Counted from the first letter of the stretch, positions 1 to 9,100 are shown. The stretch is 64,000 bases of DNA from Opitutaceae bacterium TAV5 (GCA_000242935.3 CP007053.1:3643001-3707000), one strand, 5' to 3'. Program-made: numbers and translations. The notes: generated by a model from the letters alone, not told the origin.

Positions 1-523
1 CGAGGCCAGCGTGCGGGATGCGCCGCTCGCGCAGGTGGGCTTGCTTTGGTTGCTTTCCGACTTGCTCAATGCGGCCGGCATGGGGTTCACCTCGCTCTCT
101 TTCGACACTGCGCATGGCGTGTTCACGCTGGCCTCGCGCCAGGCGAAATTCAGTGAACTGAAGATCCGCGGTGCTTCCGCCGAGGTGAGCGCGACCGGTG
201 CGGTGGCGCTGGAGAACGGCCAGCTCGATTTCCGGGCCAGGCTGCATCCGTTCGAGCGCACCGGCGGTCTTTTCGGTCCGGTGGCGGATCTGGTCTTTTC
301 GCCGTTTTCGACGGCGCTCGAATTCCAGCTCAGCGGCACGCTGTCCGAGCCGACGTGGAGCTTCCGTTACGGACCGCGCGGTCTCTTCCGCTCGCTGACC
401 GGCGCCAACCGGATCGACACGCCGGCGCCGCCGGCCGAGAAGAAACCGGAGCCACCTCCGGAAAATGGAGGCGCCACGGATAAAAACCTGAGGGAACCGC
501 TAAAGAACGCTGAAGAACGCTAA
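1..523 (+). CDS. AsmA-like protein, C-terminal part (5' end outside window)
   Basis: The reading frame is open from the first base, so the gene starts upstream of the window. About 174 residues are visible. They read as an amphipathic beta-repeat region (for example ASAEVSATGAVALENGQLDF and LEFQLSGTLSEPTWSFRYGP), which is typical of the C-terminal region of AsmA/YhdP-type envelope proteins thought to help move lipids between membranes. A proline- and charge-rich tail follows. The last residues (REPLKNAEER) are encoded by the left arm of a 31-bp inverted repeat, so the natural C-terminus may have been replaced by repeat sequence. The family call rests on general pattern, not on a catalytic motif. 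Confidence 0.55.
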   Translation, partial: EASVRDAPLAQVGLLWLLSDLLNAAGMGFTSLSFDTAHGVFTLASRQAKFSELKIRGASAEVSATGAVALENGQLDFRARLHPFERTGGLFGPVADLVFSPFSTALEFQLSGTLSEPTWSFRYGPRGLFRSLTGANRIDTPAPPAEKKPEPPPENGGATDKNLREPLKNAEER

Positions 524-598
524 AATTGTCAGACTCTGTCACAAACCAGGAATATGGGCGGTTTTGTTTTTAGCGTTCTTCAGCGTTCTTTAGCGGTT
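495..598. repeat. 31-bp perfect inverted repeat with 42-bp loop
   Basis: Positions 495-525 and 568-598 are exact reverse complements over 31 bp. Each arm contains two near-identical 10-mers (AAAGAACGCT and GAAGAACGCT). The left arm codes for the end of the AsmA-like protein and the right arm lies just upstream of rsmI. Transcribed RNA would form a very stable hairpin, so it could act as a terminator or processing site, although no T-run follows. It resembles a dispersed palindromic repeat rather than an intrinsic terminator. Confidence 0.8.
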
Positions 599-620
599 TC
601 TCTCCTCGATTGGAAATTGT

Positions 621-1406
621 GTGCGGTGGTTTTTCGCGCTTTGCTCCGCGCCTGTGTCCGACACCACACCCGCCGCTCCATCCGCCGCTTCCGCGACCAA
701 TGCCTCTCTCACCCCGCTGCCGGGTCATCTCTACGTGGTCGCCACGCCCATCGGCAATCTGGCCGACATCACCGACCGCGCCCGCGCGATTCTTTCCCGG
801 GTGGACCTGATCGCCTGCGAGGACACCCGCACCACCGGCGCGCTGCTTGCGCGGCTCGGCCTGCCGCACCGCGAACTCGTCGCCTACCATGATCACAACG
901 AAATGGAAACCGCCGTCCGCCTCGCGGATCAACTCGCCGCCGGCCGCTCCGTGGCGGTGGTCAGCGACGCCGGCACGCCCGGGATCAGCGATCCCGGTTT
1001 CCGGATCGTGCGCGAATGCCGCCGGCGCGTGCTTCCCGTCGTGCCGGTGCCCGGAGCCTGCGCGCTGACGACGGTGCTCGGCGCGAGCGGCTTGCCGACC
1101 AACGGGTTTCTCTTCGCCGGTTTCCTCCCGCCCAAGTCGGCGGCGCGCATCGCGTTTCTCGAAAAGTATCGGGATTTTGATTACACGCTCGCTCTCTACG
1201 AAAGCTGCCACCGGATCGAGAAATTCGCCGCCGAGATTGTCGAAAGGCTCGGCCCCGATCGCGTGGTCTGCATCGCCCGCGAAGTGACCAAGCTCCACGA
1301 GACTTTTTATGTCGGACGCGCCGGGGAGGTCGCCGCCCGTCTCGGCCGGTCCAGCCTGAAAGGCGAGTTTGTGGTTCTCGTCGCTCCGGGCGATTTCGTG
1401 CTGTAA
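621..1406 (+). CDS. rsmI: 16S rRNA (cytidine(1402)-2'-O)-methyltransferase RsmI
   Basis: RsmI uses S-adenosylmethionine to 2'-O-methylate C1402 in the ribosomal P-site. The family signature ATPIGNLADITDRA is at about residues 41-54, followed by CEDTRTTGALL, the glycine-rich SDAGTPGISDPGF around 114-126, and PVPGACALTTVLGASGLP. These are the characteristic blocks of the tetrapyrrole-methylase-fold RsmI family. At 261 aa from a GTG start it is slightly short but complete. The first 30 residues are poorly conserved, so a later GTG start is possible. The stop overlaps the next start by one base (TAATG), which suggests translational coupling to the Ppx/GppA gene. Confidence 0.93.
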   Translation: MRWFFALCSAPVSDTTPAAPSAASATNASLTPLPGHLYVVATPIGNLADITDRARAILSRVDLIACEDTRTTGALLARLGLPHRELVAYHDHNEMETAVRLADQLAAGRSVAVVSDAGTPGISDPGFRIVRECRRRVLPVVPVPGACALTTVLGASGLPTNGFLFAGFLPPKSAARIAFLEKYRDFDYTLALYESCHRIEKFAAEIVERLGPDRVVCIAREVTKLHETFYVGRAGEVAARLGRSSLKGEFVVLVAPGDFVL

Positions 1407-2401
1407 TGTCTGCGGCTGCCGGTCATCGTCATTCCCCTGTGAGCGCTCCCTACTCAGCCGCGGCCGTCATTGATATCGGTTCCAACTCGATAAAAATCCT
1501 CGTTGCCACCCGCCTGGCGGACGGATCGGTCAGCGCGTTGCGTCATCACACCATCGACTCGCGCATCAGCGCCGGCATCAACCAGGCGGCGCCCAGGCTC
1601 GGCGAGCCCGGGATGGAGGCCGGCCTCGCCGCCATTCAGGAGCTGCTCGCGCTGGCGGCCGGTTACGAGCCGGCGTATATCGCGCTGGTCGCCACGAGCG
1701 CGATCCGCGATGCGGTCAACGGCGCGGAGTTTTGCGAACGTGTCTTCCGCGCCACCGGCCACCGTATCCGCATCCTCAGCGGCGAGGAGGAAGCCAATCT
1801 CATCGGACGCGGGCTGACCAGCGATCATGAGCTGGCCGGGTTGCGCGATTTTCAGGTATTCGATCTCGGGGGCGGCAGCCTCGAATGCCTGCGTTTCCGT
1901 GACCGCCGGATCGAGCGCGCCATCAGCCTGCGGCTCGGTTGCGTGCGGCTGACGGAGCGTTTTATCGCCGACCCGCGGGCGCCGCTTTCGCCGGCCGAAG
2001 CCGGGGCCATTGCGGCGCACGTGCGCGCAGAGGTGACGACGGCATTTCCCGATCTGGCGGTTCCGGGTTTCGATGCGATCTTTGCCGGTGGCAGCGTGGC
2101 CACAATCCGGGCGATTCGCGGCATCCGTGACGGCGTGCCGCTGGTGAACACGACGGCGACAGTCACGGCAACGGAGATGCGTGCTCTGCTGGCGAGACTT
2201 GCGCCAATGACCCTGGCCGAGTGCCAGCGCGTGCCAGGTCTGCCGCCGCCGCGGGCGGATGTCTTCCGCACGGCGCTGGTCACGCTGGTGACGCTGGCCG
2301 AGTGCGCCGGTGTCGAGACGGTTTATCACACCTTCAACAACCTGCGCTGGGGCGTGGCGGACGAATTGCTGCCGCCGGTGGCAAAGACTTCCGGATCGTG
2401 A
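1406..2401 (+). CDS. Ppx/GppA-family phosphatase
   Basis: This is a member of the exopolyphosphatase / guanosine pentaphosphatase family (ASKHA fold), which hydrolyses terminal phosphates of polyphosphate or pppGpp. The phosphate-1 motif AAVIDIGSNSIKILVA is at about residues 19-34. LSGEEEANLIGRG is near 125-137 and the phosphate-2 motif FDLGGGSLE near 151-159. AGGSVATIRAI follows in the second lobe. At 331 aa it has only the two-lobed catalytic core and lacks the C-terminal HD-like domain of long Ppx enzymes. It overlaps the rsmI stop by one base. Sequence alone cannot separate Ppx from GppA activity. Confidence 0.88.
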   Translation: MSAAAGHRHSPVSAPYSAAAVIDIGSNSIKILVATRLADGSVSALRHHTIDSRISAGINQAAPRLGEPGMEAGLAAIQELLALAAGYEPAYIALVATSAIRDAVNGAEFCERVFRATGHRIRILSGEEEANLIGRGLTSDHELAGLRDFQVFDLGGGSLECLRFRDRRIERAISLRLGCVRLTERFIADPRAPLSPAEAGAIAAHVRAEVTTAFPDLAVPGFDAIFAGGSVATIRAIRGIRDGVPLVNTTATVTATEMRALLARLAPMTLAECQRVPGLPPPRADVFRTALVTLVTLAECAGVETVYHTFNNLRWGVADELLPPVAKTSGS

Positions 2402-2402
2402 A

Positions 2403-2455
2403 GTGGCATGGGCTTCCAGCCCATGTAGAAGCGGGCGGGACGCCCGCGCCACGCG
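2403..2455. repeat. Interspersed hairpin repeat, RQDAHAT type
   Basis: Two hairpins lie side by side: CATGGGCT-tcc-AGCCCATG (2407-2425) and GCGGGCG-gga-CGCCCGC (2431-2447). The layout matches dispersed repeats found in Planctomycetes and Verrucomicrobia that give spurious translations such as WKPV...RQDAHAT. A related copy is at 4572-4683. It sits between two converging genes and could affect transcript ends. Confidence 0.65.
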
Positions 2456-2522
2456 GAGAGGCAACGCTCACGGGCAAGGATGCCGGTGCTCCCGGTTGCT
2501 GTTGCGCCTCATCTCTTCCCCG

Positions 2523-4490
2523 TCACCATTCGGCGAGAGGCCTGACGGTGGCAGGCGAAGCGGACGTCGTGGCTGGCGTCGTGCCGGGCGTGGCTTCGAT
2601 GACGAGCCGGCTGCTCTCACCGGCGGCGGTGGAAATCCTGAACAGGATGCGTTTGAGCCCGGGGTTGGGCGCATCCCACGACGAGAGAAGGGCCGCCGTA
2701 TCCTCCACCGTGATGTCCACCGGCGCGCCGGCGGGAAGAGGGGCGGGAACCCGGAGTTGCAACGTCTTGCCGGCCTGACGGAGCCGGAGAGTGCGGCGGT
2801 CGCTGTCGAGGCTGACGTTGGCGCGCGTGAGCCACTGGAAGGTGACGGTCGCGGGGCGGTCGGGAAGGGCCGTCCATTCGTCTTGCAGAATCGTGCGATG
2901 ATCGGCGAGCAGAGCGACGCCGCGATGAAACCGTGCCACCTGGTCGGCATAGAGCGGGGTGAGGTCGAATTGGGTGAACGGGGCAGGGCCGTCGGCGCGG
3001 GAACGGAGAGGGAGTGCGGCGGCGTTCCAGACCTGGGGGGCGCCGTTGACGCGGGGGATGTTGTGGCTTTCGGGACCGAGGCGGAAAACCTTCCAGCGGT
3101 CGCCGTCGGGTCGGGAGCTCCACAGTTTGAGGCCGACGGATTCGAGCGAGTGGTAGCTCTGCATGCCGGTGTCGACAGCCCAGAGCACGCCGTCGGCTTC
3201 GAGAATAAACGAGCCGGCGTCCATGTGCGCGTGATTGTTGGATGGTGAGCCGCCCTTGATGGCGAGGTAAACGGCCCGAGGATCATTCCAGGCGGAGCGG
3301 TGGATGCCGACAGGATTGGGACCGCGCCCGAACCAGTGAAGGGGTGCCGTTTCCGGACCGGTGGAGACGGAAAGGGACGGATCGCGCCAGAGCAGGGCGA
3401 AGGGCAGGAAACGGCCGCCCCAACCGGGACGCGTGTTGGCGGCTGGCCGGGTCGCATGGGCCTGGAGAGCAGCGAGGTCGTACCGGATCAGGTCGGCGCG
3501 ACGCGACTGACGCGCGAACCAGAAAAGGGCAGGGCTGAAACCGCGGCGTTCGACGGCGTCGCCGTAGTTGAAAAAGCGGCTGGCCGGCGTCGTGACCTGC
3601 TGGATATAGTCGGCGCTGGCGAGGAATCCGGGAAAGGCGTCGAGGCCGGCGGTCGTGTCGAGTGCCGTGCGCAGGGACTCGACGAGCAGGACGTGAAAGG
3701 TGGTGCCGTAATCCCAGTACATGGGGCCTTCGACATAGGCGCCGTCGGGCGCATAGGCGTGGGCGGCGTGCTGAAGGTTGGCGCAGGCGCGTTCGACGGT
3801 GCGGCGGGCGAGATCGGGATCGCGTTCGGCGATGGCAAGGGCCGCGGCGACAAGGCCGCCGTGGCAAACCTGGTTCCAGTTGTTGTTGCCGGAAATCCAC
3901 CCATGCTTTGCGGCGAAGGAGGGTTGAAGGGCCTTGGTGATCAGGGCGTCTTCGATGAGGGTCCGGTCGGCCTCGGCGAGCTGGTCATGGAGCCAGTCGT
4001 AACCGGTGCCGAGCGCGAGCGCGGCCTCGGCGGTGTCGAGAAAATGCGACGGATTCCAGTCGGGGGCATTGGCGAGATGGCGCATCTCGACGAGAGCGCG
4101 ATCGAGGTAGCGTGTGTCGTCCGTCAGCCGATACGCAAGCGCGAGGCGGAAGACGCGACCCTGGATGTCGCGGACAGGGCCGAGAAGGCGGCGGCCTTCC
4201 TTGACAAGGGGAACGGGAGGCGCGGCGAGAAGCGCGTCGGCTTCGGCGCGGACGAGGGAGAAGAGCTGTTGTGAAACGGGATCGGCGGCGATGCGGGTAC
4301 GGAGCGCAGTCCAGTCATCGGCGCGGGCGAAGAGTCGCGGGTGAGCGGGCAGGGTTTCGGGAAAAACAATCGTGGCGGGCGCCGCCGGGGCCGGGGATGA
4401 TGCTGCGAAGAGGGCGGGGGTGATGACCGGTGATGCCATGCACAACAGGCTGAAGCATAAACAGGGAAGGAGAAAGGCGGTTTTGCTCAT
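2523..4490 (-). CDS. Secreted heparinase II/III-like polysaccharide lyase
   Basis: The ATG at 4490 is chosen because it begins a clear signal peptide (MSKTAFLLPCLCFSLLCMAS); an upstream in-frame ATG at 4583 adds a non-signal extension. The N-terminal half is an alpha/alpha-toroid of the alginate-lyase/heparinase type, starting PAHPRLFARADDWTALRTRI, with GNNNWNQVCHGG near residue 200. The C-terminal half is a beta-sandwich with the heparinase II/III motif SNNHAHMDAGSF near residue 415. The family cleaves uronic-acid-containing polysaccharides by beta-elimination. The substrate cannot be read from sequence. It is transcribed toward rsmI/ppx and has repeat elements on both sides. 655 aa is a normal length for the family. 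Confidence 0.8.
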   Translation of the reverse strand: MSKTAFLLPCLCFSLLCMASPVITPALFAASSPAPAAPATIVFPETLPAHPRLFARADDWTALRTRIAADPVSQQLFSLVRAEADALLAAPPVPLVKEGRRLLGPVRDIQGRVFRLALAYRLTDDTRYLDRALVEMRHLANAPDWNPSHFLDTAEAALALGTGYDWLHDQLAEADRTLIEDALITKALQPSFAAKHGWISGNNNWNQVCHGGLVAAALAIAERDPDLARRTVERACANLQHAAHAYAPDGAYVEGPMYWDYGTTFHVLLVESLRTALDTTAGLDAFPGFLASADYIQQVTTPASRFFNYGDAVERRGFSPALFWFARQSRRADLIRYDLAALQAHATRPAANTRPGWGGRFLPFALLWRDPSLSVSTGPETAPLHWFGRGPNPVGIHRSAWNDPRAVYLAIKGGSPSNNHAHMDAGSFILEADGVLWAVDTGMQSYHSLESVGLKLWSSRPDGDRWKVFRLGPESHNIPRVNGAPQVWNAAALPLRSRADGPAPFTQFDLTPLYADQVARFHRGVALLADHRTILQDEWTALPDRPATVTFQWLTRANVSLDSDRRTLRLRQAGKTLQLRVPAPLPAGAPVDITVEDTAALLSSWDAPNPGLKRILFRISTAAGESSRLVIEATPGTTPATTSASPATVRPLAEW

Positions 4491-4571
4491 CGGGGAAAGC
4501 TTCCGTATGAGGATCATGAGCGAACGCGACGAGCTTTTCCGTGCAAAGTGATGCCAAGGGCGGCGTGGAGG

Positions 4572-4683
4572 TGGCATGGGCATCTTGCCTATGATTCCGG
4601 GGTGACACGGGCTTCCAGCCCGTGTTTCGCACCGGACAGAGGCGGCGCTTCACGCCGTCCACGGCCAGGATGGCCGTGCCACA
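4572..4683. repeat. Interspersed hairpin repeats, RQDAHAT type
   Basis: Hairpins CACGGGCT-tcc-AGCCCGTG (4606-4624) and CACGGCCA-gga-TGGCCGTG (4660-4678) follow a related imperfect copy at 4573-4592. Minus-strand translation gives NTGWKPVS...RQDAHAT, the hallmark of this repeat family in Planctomycetes/Verrucomicrobia. This is not a gene. It occupies most of the 242-bp gap between the heparinase-like and GH2 genes. Confidence 0.75.
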
Positions 4684-4732
4684 TGGACGCCTGCCACTAC
4701 TTTCTACCGGCTATGACTTTTCCCAAGCTGCC

Positions 4733-6778
4733 CTATCGGGCAGGGTACTCCGTTTTCAGGATCGTGAAACCTCCCGGCTTTTCCAGCTCTACCGTCAATT
4801 TTGCGGAGTCGGCTCCGGGAGTAATCGTGAAGATTCTGCTTTCACCGGGGTGCAGCCGTGAAATTTCAAATACGCTTCCTCCCGCCTTGAGCTTGTAGTT
4901 GTGCAACGTGTAACCCGGAAAATCCGCTCGCGCCGTGACGCTTGCCTCGAACGCCCCGGAATCCGTCTTCTTCACCGTGACGACCGCCGGTGCGAATTCC
5001 TTTTGCCAGGCGTAATACATCGCCCTTGGCGTTCGATCCGGTTCTACCAATCCAAAGGGACGATACCCGTTCGCGTTGGTTCCGGGAAAGGAACTCTGGT
5101 AATCGTTGAACGTCCACACCGAGGCTCCAATCAGAAAATCACATTTGCGAAAATCCGCCATCGCCCGTCGCAAATAGTTCATCCGCTCCTGCTCGTTTTT
5201 GACCTTGTCCGCCCGAAGTCCGAATTCGCTCACGTAAACCGGCTTTTCCGGATACAGTGCGTGGATCCGTTGCAGACGCTTGAAATGGTCTCCGTAAATG
5301 TTGGCGCTGATAAAATCCACATACTGCGACGCCTCATCCTCCGGCTTTTTGATGTCGGGGCGGGCAACGATGTTGCTGGCAAATGTCACCAGCCGCGAAG
5401 CATCCATCGACTTCACAAACGCATACATGTCCCGCGTCCATGCCTGTCCGGCGTCGGTCTGCGACTGGTATTCATTCCCCAGGCTCCAGGCGATGACCGA
5501 AGGATGATTCCAGTCGCGTTCCACCATCTCCCGCATCTGCGCCTGGAATTTTTCACGCATCACCGGATCGGACATCTGCTCCGGCGTCATCTGCCAGTTG
5601 CCCGCCTCACCGATGATCAACAGGCCATGCCGATCCGCCCAGTCCAGCATCCCGGTCGAAACCGGGTAGTGACTGATGCGTGACAACTCCATGCTTCCGC
5701 TTTTGATCAGGCGCATGTCCTGCTCCAGAACCGTTTCCGGATCCATCGAGCCATAGCCCGGGTAATCCAGCGGACGGTTGCACCCGCCGAGGGAAAGCGC
5801 TTCGCCGTTCAACAACAACTTCGTTCCCCGCACCTCGATGCTGCGGATGCCAAAGGGAATCCGCATCACATCCTTTCCCGCGATCACCTCGGCGTCATAC
5901 ATAACCGGGTTATCAAACCCCCAGAGTTCGACGGACTCCCGGGGCAACACGGCCTCGATCTGAAAGACACCTGCGCCTTGTGGCCCCACCGGCGTACCGG
6001 AAACCCTGGCATCAACCGGGAGTCTCTTCCCGTCACGGTAGAGGCGAAGGCCGATCTCGTTCGTCGTCCACGTCGTGTCCACGGACTGATTTTTTACAAA
6101 TGCCCGGACACGCAATGCCGCAGTCCCGGCCTTCAGATCGGGAGTCGTCTCCACCTTCACCTTGCCGATGTGAAATTCCGGCCGCACGAGCAGGCTCACC
6201 GGGCGCGTGATCCCGCCGTAATTGATCCAGGGGAACAATTGTCCGTAATTAAGATTTTGGTACGAAACCCTGGTTTTGGCTCCGGGAATGGTGTGAGTGC
6301 TCCATACGTTGTTGACGCGGACGACCAGCGCGTTTTTCCGGTCGGCCTTGGCGGACAACAGATCGGTGGCGTCAAACTCGAACGGTGTGTAGCCGCCCTC
6401 GTGCTCTCCGAGCAGCTTGCCGTTCAGCCAAACCGTCGCGTGATAAAAGACCGCATCGAAATGGATAAAAACACGGGTGTCCTTGGCCGGCGGTTCGACG
6501 GTGAAGGTTTTGAAATACCACGCGTTGCCGGTGTAGTAATGATAACGTGGATCAACGGAAAAGCAGTGGGGCACGCGGACCTTGTCCCAGTGCGAATTGA
6601 CGAATCCGGGTTTGAACCACTCTTGCGTTTCGCCTGCGCCAACGGGATCGAGCCCGAATTGCCACTCGCCATCGAGCGGGATTTTTTCCGTTTGCGCGTG
6701 CAGTGACGACAACGCGAGAAACACCAGCATTGCCCGTATCAGGGAGAGCAATGCGGCAGGGATTTTTGTCCGGTTCAT
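4733..6778 (-). CDS. Secreted glycoside hydrolase family 2 enzyme (beta-galactosidase/beta-glucuronidase type)
   Basis: This exo-acting retaining glycosidase of clan GH-A has a signal peptide at residues 1-29 ending in LHAQ. A sugar-binding jelly roll follows (LDGEWQFGLDP, then the GH2 block NAWYFKTF), then an Ig-like domain and a TIM barrel. The acid/base glutamate is E436 in SVIAWSLGNEYQ and the nucleophile E518 in KPVYVSEFGL. Both are present, so the enzyme should be active. GH2 covers beta-galactosidases, glucuronidases and mannosidases and the substrate is not settled. The start overlaps the stop of the upstream FAD oxidoreductase by 4 bp (ATGA), so the two are co-transcribed, probably under the divergent AraC regulator. 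Confidence 0.88.
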   Translation of the reverse strand: MNRTKIPAALLSLIRAMLVFLALSSLHAQTEKIPLDGEWQFGLDPVGAGETQEWFKPGFVNSHWDKVRVPHCFSVDPRYHYYTGNAWYFKTFTVEPPAKDTRVFIHFDAVFYHATVWLNGKLLGEHEGGYTPFEFDATDLLSAKADRKNALVVRVNNVWSTHTIPGAKTRVSYQNLNYGQLFPWINYGGITRPVSLLVRPEFHIGKVKVETTPDLKAGTAALRVRAFVKNQSVDTTWTTNEIGLRLYRDGKRLPVDARVSGTPVGPQGAGVFQIEAVLPRESVELWGFDNPVMYDAEVIAGKDVMRIPFGIRSIEVRGTKLLLNGEALSLGGCNRPLDYPGYGSMDPETVLEQDMRLIKSGSMELSRISHYPVSTGMLDWADRHGLLIIGEAGNWQMTPEQMSDPVMREKFQAQMREMVERDWNHPSVIAWSLGNEYQSQTDAGQAWTRDMYAFVKSMDASRLVTFASNIVARPDIKKPEDEASQYVDFISANIYGDHFKRLQRIHALYPEKPVYVSEFGLRADKVKNEQERMNYLRRAMADFRKCDFLIGASVWTFNDYQSSFPGTNANGYRPFGLVEPDRTPRAMYYAWQKEFAPAVVTVKKTDSGAFEASVTARADFPGYTLHNYKLKAGGSVFEISRLHPGESRIFTITPGADSAKLTVELEKPGGFTILKTEYPAR

Positions 6779-8136
6779 GATGCCTGGTCGGGCAGCCAGG
6801 CGCCGTGATCGCGGAGCAGGGCGCGCAAATGCCCGGAGTTCACTGCATGGACGTCGGGTTCGTTGGCGGAGGCGGCGATGGCGGCGGCGAGGCCGGCCGC
6901 CTCACCCATGGCCAGACAGGTCGGCATGACGCGCACGCTGCCTTGGACCATCCGCTCGGTGGAGATGCTGCGGCCTGCCACCAGCACATTGCGCAGTCCC
7001 TTCGGCGTCAGGCAACGGTAGGGGATGCCATGCGATTCTCCCGGTCCGTAGCGAAAGGAGTTCTTCTTTTCGGACTCCTTGCGGTGCTCGAAGGTTTTCG
7101 CCTCCTCGTTCAGGGCCCGGTGGATGTCGATGTAGTAACTGTTGCGGCAAATCTCGTCGTCGAAGGAACGACGCTCGATGTAGTCGTCGAACGTGAGCAC
7201 ATAATCACTGATTACCCGGCGGGTTTCGCGCACGCCCATCATCGACCCGGTGAGCGCGAGATAAGCGTTGCCAAAGGCCGCCGGCACAAATTCGGCCAGC
7301 GCATCGCGGTAGGCCCGGGCCAGTTTTCTTCCCCGGGTAAGACCGCGCGAAATACTCCACGGATCGGTGTTGTCGAAGTCGAAAATGTGACCCGCGTTGA
7401 ACCCGACGGTGCCGGGGCCGATCAGGTTGGAGCACAGGTGTGTATCCGGAATCAGCGGATAACGCCCGGATGCGCGGATCGCATAGATGGGACTGTTTTT
7501 GTTGTTCGCATGAAGATTTTCGCCGTGGCGATATCCGTATTCGTCCACGTTGGTCAGGACAAAGCAATGGGTGGCGGGCATGAGCGTATTGCCCGTGCCA
7601 TCGCCCTTCCGGGTCTCCGCTCCGGCCATGAAGCAGAGATCCGCGTCACCGGTACAATCGACATAGGTCTTGGCCCGCAGGGCGCTCAGCCCCGCCTTGT
7701 TGGCCACGATGAGCGCGTCGACCTCTCCGTTTTCACGCATTTCCACCGCGGCTAGCGAAGTGTGAAACAGGACCTCCGCGCCCTCCCCGAGCACCATGTC
7801 GTCGTAGATGCGCTTCAGGTCCTCGGCGCTGATCGGCACCCAGTCCAGTTGCTCCGCGGGCACATGGGGAGTGGACTTTTTGGAGGCTTCAAAAATGTGC
7901 TCCGCCAGGCCGCGATAAATGATGCGCTGCTTGTCGGAAAACGGACACCAGGCCGGCACCAGCGCATTGGTGCCCATGCCACCCAGCGCCCCCATGCCCT
8001 CGACGAGCAGGGTGCGCGCGCCTTGCCGGGCAGCCGCCGCGGCCGCGGTGCAACCCGCGGGGCCGCCTCCGACCACAATCACATCCCAGGAGTCATCCAG
8101 GGATAACGACCGAGCTGAAAAATGAAAAATGCCCAT
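6775..8136 (-). CDS. FAD-dependent oxidoreductase
   Basis: The Rossmann FAD-binding motif VVGGGPAGCTAAAAAARQGA follows the start by about 20 residues, then EGMGALGGMGTNALVPAWCPF, which is typical of the FAD_oxidored family. AKTYVDCTGDADLCFMAG and the C-terminal RSISTERMVQGSVRVMP, where FAD ribityl contacts are usual, are present. The ATG at 8136 puts the dinucleotide motif near the N-terminus; an earlier in-frame start at 8244 would run into the AraC promoter region. No signal peptide is seen, so it is probably cytoplasmic. It forms a 4-bp overlapping pair with the GH2 gene. Members of this family often sit beside glycosidase genes, but the substrate is not known. Confidence 0.82.
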   Translation of the reverse strand: MGIFHFSARSLSLDDSWDVIVVGGGPAGCTAAAAAARQGARTLLVEGMGALGGMGTNALVPAWCPFSDKQRIIYRGLAEHIFEASKKSTPHVPAEQLDWVPISAEDLKRIYDDMVLGEGAEVLFHTSLAAVEMRENGEVDALIVANKAGLSALRAKTYVDCTGDADLCFMAGAETRKGDGTGNTLMPATHCFVLTNVDEYGYRHGENLHANNKNSPIYAIRASGRYPLIPDTHLCSNLIGPGTVGFNAGHIFDFDNTDPWSISRGLTRGRKLARAYRDALAEFVPAAFGNAYLALTGSMMGVRETRRVISDYVLTFDDYIERRSFDDEICRNSYYIDIHRALNEEAKTFEHRKESEKKNSFRYGPGESHGIPYRCLTPKGLRNVLVAGRSISTERMVQGSVRVMPTCLAMGEAAGLAAAIAASANEPDVHAVNSGHLRALLRDHGAWLPDQAS

Positions 8137-8218
8137 GGGGTAAATCTGACTCCCGCGGTGTGAACCGGACAATATCCGAACCTTGCCATAATATAGCAAA
8201 AGATATAGAAATCTGATC

Positions 8219-9100
8219 ATGGCGACCGCTATCGATTCCGGCATTCTCCGCTTGCGCGACTGGTCCGGGCTGAGCTGCTGGCCGGTCTATATCTATGACC
8301 GGGCCTTCCCCGTTGCGGGCAGATCCTGGACCGGCATCGGCCAGGCGCACAACGCGGCCTGGCTGGCGCGGACGGGGACGATCAGCGTGACCACCGGAAA
8401 GCACGCGGTGACGGCGCATCCGGGCGAATGGATCATTCCTCCGCGGGTCAGTCATCGGATCCAATTCGATGCCGACGCGGACATCCTGTCCGTCCGTTTC
8501 TACGCGCTCTGGCCCGACGGACGCGAGTTGATCAATCCACCCCGGGGGGTCGTGCTCGGGCGCGAGAGCTCGCGCACGCTCACCCGGCTGGCCAAGCGGC
8601 TCGAACGGTTTGCCGACCGCAATTTCACCCGGGCCGACAACGGCATGGAATTCAAGAAAGCGGACGCCGTGCAGTACCTGGCGCTGAACAGCCACTTCTT
8701 CGCATGGCTGGGCGAACTCGTCGGCCAGTTGTCCGCCGCCGGCTACCCGCCGACGACTCCCGCGCATGCGGACGAACGGGTGCTGCGCGCCGCCCACCTG
8801 CTGAACACGCTTCCCCTGAGCGAATCGTGGAATCTCGAATGGCTGGCACGGCAAACCGGCCTGAGCCCCGCCCAGCTCAACCGCCTGTTTGTCGCCGCAT
8901 TCGAGACCACGCCCAAGGCGTATCATCTGGAGCGCCGCAAGCGGGCCGCGACTCACATGCTGGGCGAAGGCCGGTTCTCTATCAAACAGGTCGGCCTCGC
9001 CCTGGGCTTCTCCTCCACCTGCTATTTCACCGCGTGGTTCCGGACGAAGTTCGGCGTCCCTCCCGGCAAATGGTGCCGGGAGCAGGCGACCGGGAGATAG
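8219..9100 (+). CDS. AraC-family transcriptional regulator
   Basis: The N-terminal half is a cupin-like sensor (TISVTTGKHAVTAHPGEWIIPP around residues 55-76). The C-terminal 100 residues carry two helix-turn-helix motifs, including LEWLARQTGLSPAQLNRLFVAAF and the AraC signature IKQVGLALGFSSTCYFTAWFR followed by KFGVPPGKW. It is divergent from the FAD oxidoreductase/GH2 pair with only 82 bp between starts, so it most likely controls that operon in response to a sugar or oligosaccharide. 293 aa is the normal AraC length. Confidence 0.9.
   Translation: MATAIDSGILRLRDWSGLSCWPVYIYDRAFPVAGRSWTGIGQAHNAAWLARTGTISVTTGKHAVTAHPGEWIIPPRVSHRIQFDADADILSVRFYALWPDGRELINPPRGVVLGRESSRTLTRLAKRLERFADRNFTRADNGMEFKKADAVQYLALNSHFFAWLGELVGQLSAAGYPPTTPAHADERVLRAAHLLNTLPLSESWNLEWLARQTGLSPAQLNRLFVAAFETTPKAYHLERRKRAATHMLGEGRFSIKQVGLALGFSSTCYFTAWFRTKFGVPPGKWCREQATGR

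Noticed and set aside
570-1298. Minus-strand open frame over rsmI ending in the palindrome arm
   Set aside because: Antisense to a well-conserved gene; its end is repeat sequence.
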